Both the position numbers and the translations under genes were made by a program. From contig JAACDY010000064.1 of assembly GCA_009936675.1 (NCBI GenBank), positions 1 to 16,058 of the forward strand: DNA of 16,058 nucleotides. The letters run 5' to 3'. This document shows, one piece after another, positions 9,581 through 16,058 of the stretch (its first letter is position 1; the number at the start of each line of letters is the position of its first letter). The DNA comes from Bacteroidota bacterium (GTDB taxonomy: Bacteria > Bacteroidota > Bacteroidia > Flavobacteriales > Flavobacteriaceae). The notes below the pieces were generated by a model that saw only the letters and a list, made by a program, of their open reading frames with translations, did no database searches and was not told the DNA's origin.

Positions 9581-9602
9581 AATACAGTTCGAAAACTTAT
9601 TG

Positions 9603-9610
9603 CAAATATA
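9603..9610 (-). promoter_or_regulatory. candidate -7 box for the trkA-trkH operon
   Basis: The minus strand reads TATATTTG, a full match to the Bacteroidota -7 consensus TAnnTTTG. Transcription would begin close to 9598, leaving a leader of under 20 bases before the trkA ATG at 9580. No convincing TTG (-33) element is seen about 19 bases further upstream, so the call rests on the -7 box and its position. Confidence 0.5.
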
Positions 9611-9669
9611 AGAAAACCATTGGGGTCGTTTTTTTAATTTGAGGAAATCATAATGGGAATCATTTGTCA

Positions 9670-9677
9670 TATCTTTG
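9670..9677 (+). promoter_or_regulatory. candidate -7 box abutting the ubiE start
   Basis: TATCTTTG matches the Bacteroidota -7 consensus TAnnTTTG exactly and ends only three bases before the ATG at 9681. If used, transcription would start at or within a few bases of the start codon, giving a leaderless or nearly leaderless mRNA. There is no well-spaced -33 element; the nearest TTTG upstream is at 9638-9641, which is too far. Confidence 0.5.
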
Positions 9678-9680
9678 CAT

Positions 9681-10421
9681 ATGGCCACACACCAGGTGGT
9701 TCCCTACCAAAACAAAAAAAGTTCAAAAAAAACGCAAGTGCGTCAAATGTTTGACGGAATCTCGCCCCAATATGACTTGATGAATCGTATCATTTCTGGG
9801 GGTATAGATATAAAATGGAGAAAAAATGTAGTGGCTTTGCTGTTGCCCAAAAAACCTCGAAAAATTTTGGATGTGGCCACAGGAACAGGAGATTTGGCCG
9901 TTGCACTTTCCCAAACCCAAGCCAAAGAAATTGTCGGCATCGATATTTCTAAAGGAATGCTCGATATTGGTAAAAAAAAGGTCAAAAAAAGTCATTGGGC
10001 TAAAAATATCAGGATGGAAATCGGAGACAGTGAGAACATAGACTATCCTGCCAATTATTTCGATGCTGTTACCGTTGCTTTTGGTGTTAGGAATTTTGAA
10101 AATCTCGACAAAGGACTTTTGGAGATTCTCAGAGTACTTCGCCCAGGAGGAAATTTGGTCATTTTGGAAACGGCAGTTCCCCAAAAATTCCCCCTGCGTC
10201 AGTTTTACCGACTGTACACCCATTTTGTCATGCCTGTAGTGGGTTGGTTTTTTTCTAAAGACAAGTCTGCCTATCAATATTTATCTGACTCTGCAAATGC
10301 TTTTCCTTTTGGAGAGGCTTTCAACAATATTTTAGCAAAAAATGGGTTTATAGCTATAGAGGATATTCCACAAACCTTGGGGGTAGCTTCTATTTATTGT
10401 GCACAAAAACCAACTTCATAG
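9681..10421 (+). CDS. ubiE: demethylmenaquinone methyltransferase (UbiE/MenG)
   Basis: SAM-dependent C-methyltransferase that makes menaquinone from demethylmenaquinone, the last step of menaquinone synthesis; Bacteroidota use menaquinone, so that is the expected reaction. At 246 aa it is full length. Class I methyltransferase motif I is ILDVATGTGDLA (62-73), followed by the acidic VGIDIS (85-90). The UbiE signatures are VAFGVRNFENLDKGL (132-146) and RVLRPGGNLVILE (151-163), with SAYQYLSDS later. The N-terminal QMFDGISPQYDLMNRIISGG is typical of the family. The ATG at 9681 is chosen; a TTG at 9675 lies inside the promoter box and is unlikely. It is the first gene of an operon with porT, which starts before ubiE ends. 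It diverges from trkA, with a 100-base intergenic region. Confidence 0.95.
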   Translation: MATHQVVPYQNKKSSKKTQVRQMFDGISPQYDLMNRIISGGIDIKWRKNVVALLLPKKPRKILDVATGTGDLAVALSQTQAKEIVGIDISKGMLDIGKKKVKKSHWAKNIRMEIGDSENIDYPANYFDAVTVAFGVRNFENLDKGLLEILRVLRPGGNLVILETAVPQKFPLRQFYRLYTHFVMPVVGWFFSKDKSAYQYLSDSANAFPFGEAFNNILAKNGFIAIEDIPQTLGVASIYCAQKPTS

Positions 10422-11151
10422 CTTTCTCATTCTTATTGCTGCCCTAAGCTTTTTGGTCAGCAATCATGCCAATGCCCAATATCCTAACGTCAGAGAAACA
10501 ATAATCAATCTTCCCACTTTTGACGATCGTTTGCTCCATTACGGATATTTTGTTGGAGTCAATTCCTATGATTTTAAGATTTATTATGACAAGAATTATT
10601 ATGAAGCAAAGTTCAAAGACATAGAAGTACAATCCTCGACGGGCTTTAATGTTGGTTTGATTGGTGACCTTAGGGTGAACAAATACATCAATATCAGAAT
10701 CGAGCCCGGCTTGTATTACTCCAAAAGAGATTTAATCTATCACAACCACCCACTCTTTACGGATGAGTCCGATCGTTTAAGAGAGGTGAAATCGACCTAC
10801 ATTCACCTTCCATTAATAATTAAATTCAGTGCTGCCCGCATTAATAATTACAGGCCCTTTGTGTTGGCAGGTATTTCGACAGATTTCAATCTGTCGAGTA
10901 ACCATAAGAACATTGACGATAATTTTAGCAATGTTTTCAGAACTGAGCCTCGAAATTTAAATTATGAAATAGGATTGGGGTTTGATTTTTATTTGTTCTA
11001 TTTTAAATTTTCTCCTTCCATCAGAGGATTATTTTCCATGCAAAACGAATTGATTCCCGACAGTGTAAATAATCCTGCAGACAGTCCATGGACAGGTGGT
11101 ATTTCCAAAATGGTCAGTAGAGGGTTCGCCATCAACCTTACTTTCGAATAA
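10399..11151 (+). CDS. porT: type IX secretion/gliding motility outer-membrane protein PorT/SprT
   Basis: Small outer-membrane beta-barrel protein (250 aa) of the PorT/SprT family, required for T9SS export in bacteria that have been tested. A signal peptide covers about 1-26 (cut ANA|QYP). Family-like stretches, recalled rather than searched, are LLHYGYFVGVNSYDFKI, GFNVGLIGDLRVNKYINIRI, EPGLYYSKRDL, REVKSTYIHLPLIIKFSAAR, RPFVLAGISTDFNLSSN and FYLFYFKFSPSIRGLFSMQN, with a terminal barrel strand RGFAINLTFE. The start is GTG at 10399: no better in-frame start lies before the signal peptide core, so it overlaps the end of ubiE by 23 bases and is probably translationally coupled to it. It converges on a SPOUT methyltransferase gene 11 bases away. 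A generic OmpA-like 8-stranded porin is the alternative, but the motifs favour PorT. Confidence 0.88.
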   Translation: MHKNQLHSFLILIAALSFLVSNHANAQYPNVRETIINLPTFDDRLLHYGYFVGVNSYDFKIYYDKNYYEAKFKDIEVQSSTGFNVGLIGDLRVNKYINIRIEPGLYYSKRDLIYHNHPLFTDESDRLREVKSTYIHLPLIIKFSAARINNYRPFVLAGISTDFNLSSNHKNIDDNFSNVFRTEPRNLNYEIGLGFDFYLFYFKFSPSIRGLFSMQNELIPDSVNNPADSPWTGGISKMVSRGFAINLTFE

Positions 11152-11162
11152 TCTTCCTTTAC

Positions 11163-11882
11163 TCAAGGGCGGAATATCTCACCCAACAAAATGGCTGTCG
11201 CTGTGGCTACGTTGAGGCTCTCGGCTCCTCCACGCCCACCAAAAGAAGGAATGGTAATTCGGTGGTCGATCTTCTCCAGTAATGCCTCACTTATCCCGTG
11301 AGATTCACTCCCCATCACCAATAGTCCTTGACTTGGAAAAGACTCCTTATAATGAGAACTACCGTCGAGTGTGGCTGCAAAAACCTTGGCATCGCAATCC
11401 TCTATCAAAGTATGGAGATCGACATAGTGGCAACGGACTCTTGCGATGGAGCCCATAGTAGATTGAACTACCTTGGGATTAAAACAATCCACGCTATTGG
11501 AACTGCAAAAAATATTTTTGATCCCAAACCAATCACACAACCTTATGATGGTTCCCAAATTACCCGGATCGGCAATATTGTCCAATACAAGTGAAAATTC
11601 TTGATGGTTTACTGCACTAGAATCATAGTGAGGGAGATGAAAGACCCCCAAAATGGGACTGGGTGATGACAGATGAGATATTTTTTTCATCTCAGATAAG
11701 TGAACCAAGGTATAGGGCGTTTGTTGGAGAGGCTCAGTGGAATAGATTTGATCAGCTTTCCAACCTGAATTTAGGAGCTCATGCACCAACTTTTCACCCT
11801 CGGCAACAAATAAACCACTTTCTTGTCGGTGTTTTTTGCGAGATAATTGACGGATATTTTTCTGTTGATTTTTGCTTAACAT
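11163..11882 (-). CDS. TrmH/SpoU-family RNA 2'-O-methyltransferase
   Basis: Second SPOUT methyltransferase in the window (239 aa); it transfers methyl from SAM to a ribose 2'-OH of rRNA or tRNA, and the exact target is unknown. The N-terminal substrate-binding domain (about 1-90) has a helix-rich start rich in Lys/Arg, then GLFVAEGEKLVHELL, typical of the SpoU substrate-binding fold. The SPOUT domain has motif 1 LVLDNIADPGNLGTIIRLCD (N108, R114), motif 2 LLVMGSESHGI and motif 3 ITIPSFGGRGGAESLNVATA; all signatures are intact. It differs clearly from the rlmB product and is not a recent duplicate. It lies on the minus strand between porT and tamL, with its start 33 bases from the divergent tamL start, and has no same-strand neighbour in view. 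Confidence 0.9.
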   Translation of the reverse strand: MLSKNQQKNIRQLSRKKHRQESGLFVAEGEKLVHELLNSGWKADQIYSTEPLQQTPYTLVHLSEMKKISHLSSPSPILGVFHLPHYDSSAVNHQEFSLVLDNIADPGNLGTIIRLCDWFGIKNIFCSSNSVDCFNPKVVQSTMGSIARVRCHYVDLHTLIEDCDAKVFAATLDGSSHYKESFPSQGLLVMGSESHGISEALLEKIDHRITIPSFGGRGGAESLNVATATAILLGEIFRP

Positions 11883-11900
11883 CCAAAAAACGTAATTTTA
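11871..11900 (+). promoter_or_regulatory. candidate promoter for tamL
   Basis: TTTG at 11871-11874 and TAATTTTA at 11893-11900 (one mismatch to TAnnTTTG) are separated by 18 bases, a fair fit to the Bacteroidota -33/-7 pair. Transcription would begin near 11907, about 10 bases before the first ATG. The -33 element lies inside the start of the divergent methyltransferase gene. Confidence 0.35.
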
Positions 11901-11915
11901 ACGAATATTCTTCCC

Positions 11916-14135
11916 ATGGGAAACATCATGCCATCAAAGTTAGCGATAATCTTTATCTTGTTAATGACACTTAGTGGATGTGCTGGTGCCAAAAAAATTG
12001 TAGGGGATCGTTACTTGTTGGAAAAGAATACGATTTTCAAAAACAAAAAAGAATTAACCAACGACCCCATCAGATTTTTGTTGGTGGATCAACCCAATAG
12101 GAAAATCCTGGGGATTCCATTTAAAAGAAATCTCTACTCTATGGCAGGATCCAATCCCGATTCTGTTTTCAACCATTGGCTCTACAAAAAGAAAAAAAGA
12201 AAAAAGAGGTTGGACAACTGGCTCTCTCCCAAACAAGTAAAGGAATTGGGCAGATACAAGTCCAACTTCAACAATTGGCTTAAAAAAAGTGGAGAGGCAC
12301 CTGTTTTTCTGGACAGCACCTCCATCCGAAAAAGCATCAATCGCTTACAACAGTTTTACAAAAACAGGGGGTATTTTGATACAGAAGTGATGTCAAAAAA
12401 CACATTGGGAGCTGACCATAAGGCCAATATCTCATATTTTATCGAGACCGGAGAACAATATACCATTGACTCTGTAAGTAAAAAAATAAATTCTCCTGCA
12501 CTGGATTCCCTTTACGAATCCGCTCTTGCAGAACGCCTAATCCAAAAGGGATATCCTTTTGAAATCGATCGATTTGAAGCCGAGCGATCGCGCTTGATTA
12601 ATTTTTTCAGAAACAGGGGGGTTTACAATTTTCAGCAGAACAGCATTCAGTTTACAGCGGCAATCGACAGCAGCGGAATGGATACCAAAATCCCTGTGGT
12701 AGTCGAAATTGCTGATCTTCAAAAAAGAGAAAATGACACCTTGAGAAATGTCCCTTACCGCATACACCCTGTCTCAAAAATCAATGTATATGTCGATACG
12801 CCAGGACAATTGGGACAACTGTCTAGCTATATAGACAGTATCAATCACAATGATTTTACCATCTATTTTAAAGGGAAATTAAAATACAAGCCCAAGGCTT
12901 TGGAGGAAGTCATCTTTATCAAAAAAGGGGAAGCATACAGTGATTTGGAAAGAGCACAAACCTATCGTTACATCTCCAACCTTCGGAATTTTAAGTACCC
13001 CAGTATCACTTATAGCTTGATTGACAAAAACCACCCTGATTTGGCAGCCAATATTTTTCTTAACCCTAAAGAGCGTTTTTCAATGGGTTTTGACTTGGAT
13101 CTATCACATTCCAATATCCAAGATTTTGGTTTTTCGATCGGAAGTTACTTTGGTATTAGAAATATCTTTAGGGGAGCAGAAATTCTAGAATTAGGGGTAA
13201 AAAACACCTTCGGATCTTCCAGTGACATCGCCTCTATCGACCAACAATTGTTCAACCTTTACGAGTTGGGAGCAGATATTAAACTGAGGTTCCCCAGTAT
13301 TCTATTTCCGATAGACGTTGAACACATCATTCCCAAAACAATGAATCCCGCTACAGATGTTACTTTTAGCGCTACCCTTCAACAAAATATCGGATTAGAT
13401 AAGCAATACTTTGGCGCCGGTTATCAATTGAATTGGCAGCCCAATCCTATGGCTAAACTCAATCTGAAGATCATTGATTTAGAATTCATCAACAACCAAA
13501 ACGTCAATAATTATTTTAATGTTTACAGAAATTCCTACGATAAACTCAACGATATTGCACAATCCTACAACACCAATCCTGAAATCATTGACCTGGATGG
13601 AAATCTGAAAATTCCCACAGGCGCCAACAATTTTATTTCAGAAGTGCGCAACAATCAAACCGCCCTAACAGAACAAAACTCCAAATATCAAGAAGTCAAT
13701 CTGATCAGAGAACGACAAACCCGATTGACTACCAACAACCTGATTTTTGGCTCTTCTTTTTTGTTAAACTACAACAGTCAACAAAACATATTGGATGAAT
13801 CATTTTTTCAATTGCAGTGGAAACTCAGTATGGTGGGAACGCTACTCAACCAAATCATAAAATCGACCAATACCCCAAAAAATGAAAACGATCAATATGA
13901 AATTGCAGGGGTTACCCCTTCACAATATTTCAAAACAGAATTGAATTACATCAAACACTGGCAATTGTCTGCCAGTACGGTTTTGGCATTCCGAGCTTTT
14001 GGAGGGGTTGCGATCCCCTATGGCAATGCCAATAGCATCCCTTTTACCAGATCCTATTTCTCTGGGGGTTCCAACGATAACCGTGGTTGGAGGGCCTATA
14101 AATTAGGCCCAGGAAGTAGCAATAACCTCAATTAA
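11916..14135 (+). CDS. tamL: TamL-type Omp85 lipoprotein (BamA/TamA family), truncated by an in-frame stop
   Basis: Omp85-family outer-membrane assembly protein of the Bacteroidota TamL type, thought to act with TamB in building the outer membrane. It begins with a lipoprotein signal ending LSGC (Cys22, or Cys18 if the second ATG at 11928 is used). Periplasmic POTRA-like segments follow (about 90-385; IRKSINRLQQFYKNRGYFD and a second unit with RLINFFRNRGVYNF). The barrel begins around ERFSMGFDLDLSHSN (about 386). The Omp85 loop-6 signature is RSYFSGGSNDNRGWRAYKLG (about 712-731), with RGW where other Omp85 proteins often have RGF or RGY. Translation stops at TAA 14133-14135 just after GPGSSNNLN, giving 739 aa instead of 851. 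The same frame continues with clear TamL sequence to 14471, so the product lacks the last barrel strands and the terminal beta-signal. It is divergent from the SPOUT methyltransferase, with a candidate promoter at 11871-11900. Confidence 0.85.
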   Translation: MGNIMPSKLAIIFILLMTLSGCAGAKKIVGDRYLLEKNTIFKNKKELTNDPIRFLLVDQPNRKILGIPFKRNLYSMAGSNPDSVFNHWLYKKKKRKKRLDNWLSPKQVKELGRYKSNFNNWLKKSGEAPVFLDSTSIRKSINRLQQFYKNRGYFDTEVMSKNTLGADHKANISYFIETGEQYTIDSVSKKINSPALDSLYESALAERLIQKGYPFEIDRFEAERSRLINFFRNRGVYNFQQNSIQFTAAIDSSGMDTKIPVVVEIADLQKRENDTLRNVPYRIHPVSKINVYVDTPGQLGQLSSYIDSINHNDFTIYFKGKLKYKPKALEEVIFIKKGEAYSDLERAQTYRYISNLRNFKYPSITYSLIDKNHPDLAANIFLNPKERFSMGFDLDLSHSNIQDFGFSIGSYFGIRNIFRGAEILELGVKNTFGSSSDIASIDQQLFNLYELGADIKLRFPSILFPIDVEHIIPKTMNPATDVTFSATLQQNIGLDKQYFGAGYQLNWQPNPMAKLNLKIIDLEFINNQNVNNYFNVYRNSYDKLNDIAQSYNTNPEIIDLDGNLKIPTGANNFISEVRNNQTALTEQNSKYQEVNLIRERQTRLTTNNLIFGSSFLLNYNSQQNILDESFFQLQWKLSMVGTLLNQIIKSTNTPKNENDQYEIAGVTPSQYFKTELNYIKHWQLSASTVLAFRAFGGVAIPYGNANSIPFTRSYFSGGSNDNRGWRAYKLGPGSSNNLN
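11935..11942 (-). promoter_or_regulatory. candidate -7 box for the minus-strand SPOUT methyltransferase
   Basis: The minus strand reads TAACTTTG, an exact TAnnTTTG match lying inside the first codons of tamL and about 50 bases upstream of the methyltransferase ATG at 11882. No matching -33 element is visible. The match to an 8-base degenerate motif alone could be chance. Confidence 0.3.
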
Positions 14136-14471
14136 TTTAATGAAGCCAATTTAAAACTGACATTTAATTTGGAATATCGATTTCCCTTGATCGGTAAAAT
14201 GAATGGCGCTTTTTTTGTCGATGCAGGAAACATCTGGAATGTCTCGGACAATGTCACTGACCCGGATTATCGTTTTGATGGTTTTAAAGATTTGAGTGAG
14301 ATTGCCATTGGTACCGGTTTTGGGTTGCGTTATGACTTCGATTTCTTTGTTTTTCGCTTGGATACTGGCTTGAAAACTTATAACCCCTCCCTTCCACAAT
14401 CCTCTAGATGGCAAGGAGATTATGCCATTAGTAATGCTGTTTTTAATATTGGGATAAATTATCCATTTTAA
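14136..14471 (+). pseudogene. tamL: detached C-terminal barrel segment of tamL
   Basis: This open stretch of 111 codons is in the same frame as the upstream tamL reading frame and separated from it only by TAA. It reads FNEANLKLTFNLEYRFPLIG, then GAFFVDAGNIWNVSDN, then IAIGTGFGLRYDFDFFVFRL, and ends AVFNIGINYPF. This is the expected end of an Omp85/TamL barrel, including the terminal aromatic beta-signal. Sequence similarity is continuous across the stop, so a base substitution rather than a frameshift is implied; GAA to TAA is the simplest change, since an acidic residue is expected there from recalled TamL sequences. The first in-frame ATG is at 14199, with no promoter or ribosome-binding feature, so independent translation is unlikely. 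Alternatives are a sequencing or assembly substitution, strain variation, or stop readthrough. Confidence 0.8.
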
Positions 14472-14486
14472 ACTCAAAAAGTTTGA

Positions 14487-14494
14487 TACTTTTG
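14487..14494 (+). promoter_or_regulatory. candidate -7 box for fbaA-accD
   Basis: TACTTTTG matches TAnnTTTG exactly, 20 bases before the aldolase ATG at 14515 and just after the end of the tamL frame. The leader would be about 14 bases. No properly spaced -33 element is obvious. Confidence 0.5.
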
Positions 14495-14514
14495 TTGTCG
14501 TAAACCAATTATTG

Positions 14515-15585
14515 ATGAACCAAAACTTTCCAAAAGGAGTACTGACAGGAAGTCAAGTACAGGATTTATTCCAATTTGCAAAACAAAAATCTTTTGCCCT
14601 ACCCGCAGTCAATGTTGTAGGGAGCAACTCAGTAAATGCAGTCATAGAAACTGCTGCTGAATTAAACAGTCCCGTAATCATTCAATTTTCAAATGGAGGC
14701 TCGCAGTTTATGGCTGGAAAAGGGCTTTCTAACGAAAATCAAAAAGCGGCGATCGCCGGTGGAATTGCTGGAGCCAAACACGTCCACGAGTTGGCCAAAC
14801 ACTATGGCGCATCTGTTATATTACACACTGACCATTGTGCCAAAAACTTGTTGCCATGGATCGATGGATTACTCGATGCAGGAGAAATTTTTTACCGACA
14901 AACAGGCAAACCTCTATACAGTTCACATATGTTAGACCTCTCCGAGGAACCTCTAGAGGAAAACATCGAAGTATGTAAAAATTATCTCGCCCGTATGGAA
15001 AAAATGGGAATGACCCTAGAAATTGAATTGGGTGTGACAGGTGGAGAAGAAGATGGCGTGGACAATACCGATATTGATGTTTCAAAGTTATATACACAAC
15101 CCGAAGAAGTCGCCTACGCTTATGAAGAATTGAGCAAAATAAGTCCTCGATTTACCGTAGCAGCTGCATTCGGTAATGTTCATGGTGTGTACAAACCCGG
15201 TAATGTTAAATTGACTCCAAAAATTTTAAAGAATTCTCAAGAATTTATTTCCCAAAAATTTGGAGTCCCAGACAACAGCGTAGATTTTGTCTTCCACGGA
15301 GGATCTGGCTCTACCAATGAAGAAATAACCGAAGCCATTGGTTATGGGGTCATTAAAATGAATATCGACACTGACTTGCAGTTTGCCTTTACTGAGGGCA
15401 TTCGCGATTATATGGTCGACAATATTGATTACCTGAGAACACAAATCGGAAATCCCGATGGAGCAGACGTTCCCAACAAAAAACATTACGATCCTAGAAA
15501 ATGGTTAAGAAAGGGAGAAGAAACTTTCAAAACTCGACTGATTAAGGCCTTCGAAGATTTAAATAATGTCAACACCCTTGACTGA
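14515..15585 (+). CDS. fbaA: class II fructose-bisphosphate aldolase
   Basis: Zinc-dependent aldolase interconverting fructose 1,6-bisphosphate with dihydroxyacetone phosphate and glyceraldehyde 3-phosphate, in glycolysis and gluconeogenesis. At 356 aa it matches the class IIA (FbaA-like) length of about 359. Active-site landmarks are intact: HTDHC at 104-108 (catalytic D106, zinc ligand H107), LEIELGVTGGEEDG (168-181, with the zinc-binding glutamate), FGNVHGVY (zinc ligand H223), FHGGSGS at 260-266 (zinc ligand H261) and MNIDTDLQ (282-289). I use the ATG at 14515 rather than the TTG one codon earlier. A -7 box lies 20 bases upstream. accD follows after 30 bases on the same strand and is probably co-transcribed. 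Confidence 0.97.
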   Translation: MNQNFPKGVLTGSQVQDLFQFAKQKSFALPAVNVVGSNSVNAVIETAAELNSPVIIQFSNGGSQFMAGKGLSNENQKAAIAGGIAGAKHVHELAKHYGASVILHTDHCAKNLLPWIDGLLDAGEIFYRQTGKPLYSSHMLDLSEEPLEENIEVCKNYLARMEKMGMTLEIELGVTGGEEDGVDNTDIDVSKLYTQPEEVAYAYEELSKISPRFTVAAAFGNVHGVYKPGNVKLTPKILKNSQEFISQKFGVPDNSVDFVFHGGSGSTNEEITEAIGYGVIKMNIDTDLQFAFTEGIRDYMVDNIDYLRTQIGNPDGADVPNKKHYDPRKWLRKGEETFKTRLIKAFEDLNNVNTLD

Positions 15586-15615
15586 TTAAAATTTTAGGAA
15601 CTAAATTTCCCCTCT

Positions 15616-16058
15616 ATGAGCTGGTTCAAAAGAAGCGAAAAGGGCATACAGACCAAAACTGAAGAGAAAAAAGATATTCCCAAGGGGCTTTGGTACAAAA
15701 CTCCAACAGGAAAAATCATAGAAACGCAGGAATTGGCCTCCAATTTTTATGTGTCCCCGGAGGACGATTATCACGTTCACATCGGAAGCAAAGAGTATTT
15801 TGAGATTTTGTTTGACGACAACCACTTCAAGGAATTGGATGAAAAAATAAAATCAAAAGACTTTCTCAATTTTCAAGATTCTAAAAAATATGTTGATCGT
15901 TTAAAAGACGCACAAAAGAAAACAGGTTTAAATGATGCCATAAGAACAGCGGTGGGAAAATCAAAAGGTAGAGATTTGGTCATTGCCTGTATGGATTTTT
16001 CTTTTATTGGCGGATCAATGGGCTCTGTAGTGGGTGAGAAAATTGCCCGAGCTTGTGA
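15616..16058 (+). CDS. accD: acetyl-CoA carboxylase carboxyltransferase subunit beta (AccD), 3'-partial
   Basis: Beta subunit of the carboxyltransferase that makes malonyl-CoA for fatty acid synthesis. The frame opens at the ATG at 15616 (MSWFKRSEKGIQTKTEEKKD) and stays open for 147 codons to the window end, so only about the first half of a protein of roughly 280-290 aa is present. Core motifs seen are HIGSKEYFEILFDDNHF, KYVDRLKDAQKKTGL, AVGKSKGRDLVIACMDFSF and IGGSMGSVVGEKIARA, the start of the crotonase-like CoA-binding core. The N-terminal zinc-ribbon region keeps its outline (GLWYKTPTGKI then YVSPEDDYHVHI), but all four CxxC cysteines known from E. coli AccD are replaced. As far as I recall this is common in Flavobacteriia and so probably inherited rather than damage. 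It sits 30 bases downstream of the aldolase gene. Confidence 0.95.
   Translation, partial: MSWFKRSEKGIQTKTEEKKDIPKGLWYKTPTGKIIETQELASNFYVSPEDDYHVHIGSKEYFEILFDDNHFKELDEKIKSKDFLNFQDSKKYVDRLKDAQKKTGLNDAIRTAVGKSKGRDLVIACMDFSFIGGSMGSVVGEKIARAC

Noticed and set aside
9581..9688. 36-residue N-terminal extension of TrkA
   Set aside because: The Rossmann core of TrkA normally begins right at the N-terminus; the extension would run into ubiE and through the candidate trkA promoter.
9723..10277. 184-codon open frame on the minus strand opposite ubiE
   Set aside because: It lies wholly opposite a clearly conserved methyltransferase gene and shows no recognisable domain or signal sequence; it reads as a shadow frame.
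14169..14471. Independent small gene starting at TTG 14169
   Set aside because: The sequence is the in-frame continuation of tamL, the codon is an ordinary Leu in the Omp85 barrel, and no promoter or leader precedes it.
15587..15596. 10-base palindrome TAAAATTTTA between fbaA and accD
   Set aside because: Simple AT palindromes of this size are expected by chance in an AT-rich spacer, and nothing around it suggests an operator.
15601..15825. 74-codon minus-strand frame near the window end
   Set aside because: It is opposite the start of accD, whose plus-strand frame is clearly conserved and runs off the window.

Overview
The window comes from a Bacteroidota chromosome, most likely a member of the Flavobacteriia. 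Four things support this: a SusC/SusD outer-membrane uptake pair, a PorT/SprT-type protein of the type IX secretion system (T9SS), a TamL-type Omp85 lipoprotein, and genes without Shine-Dalgarno sites but with TAnnTTTG (-7) promoter boxes close to their start codons. The DNA is moderately AT-rich and gene-dense. No gap exceeds about 130 bases, and I see no RNA gene, insertion sequence, CRISPR array, integrase or prophage. Nearly everything is housekeeping or envelope biogenesis; the SusCD pair is the only clearly accessory part.

Layout. (1) 88-4624, plus strand: SusC-like TonB-dependent transporter and its SusD-like lipoprotein, with no enzyme or regulator in view. (2) 4709-6729, plus strand: rlmB (SPOUT rRNA 2'-O-methyltransferase) and rarA (AAA+ ATPase), 11 bases apart. 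(3) 6726-9580, minus strand: trkA-trkH potassium uptake operon; the trkH stop codon interlocks with the rarA stop. (4) 9681-11151, plus strand: ubiE/menG (menaquinone methyltransferase) overlapping porT by 23 bases, divergent from trkA, with a promoter box touching the ubiE start. (5) 11163-11882, minus strand: a second SPOUT methyltransferase. (6) 11916-14471, plus strand: tamL, interrupted by an in-frame TAA at 14133-14135 with the rest of the barrel still readable in the same frame. (7) 14515-16058, plus strand: class II fructose-bisphosphate aldolase, then accD, cut by the window end and lacking the zinc-ribbon cysteines.

How the genes fit together. TrkA/TrkH form one potassium uptake system. 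UbiE supplies menaquinone for respiration. PorT and TamL are both outer-membrane biogenesis parts, and the SusCD pair is a client of that outer membrane. AccD feeds fatty acid and lipid synthesis. I did not find a convincing new multi-gene system. The most unusual signal is the single nonsense codon in tamL: it would remove the C-terminal strands and terminal beta-signal of a protein expected to be important in this phylum. It is either a base error or strain mixture in the assembly, a real lesion, or readthrough.
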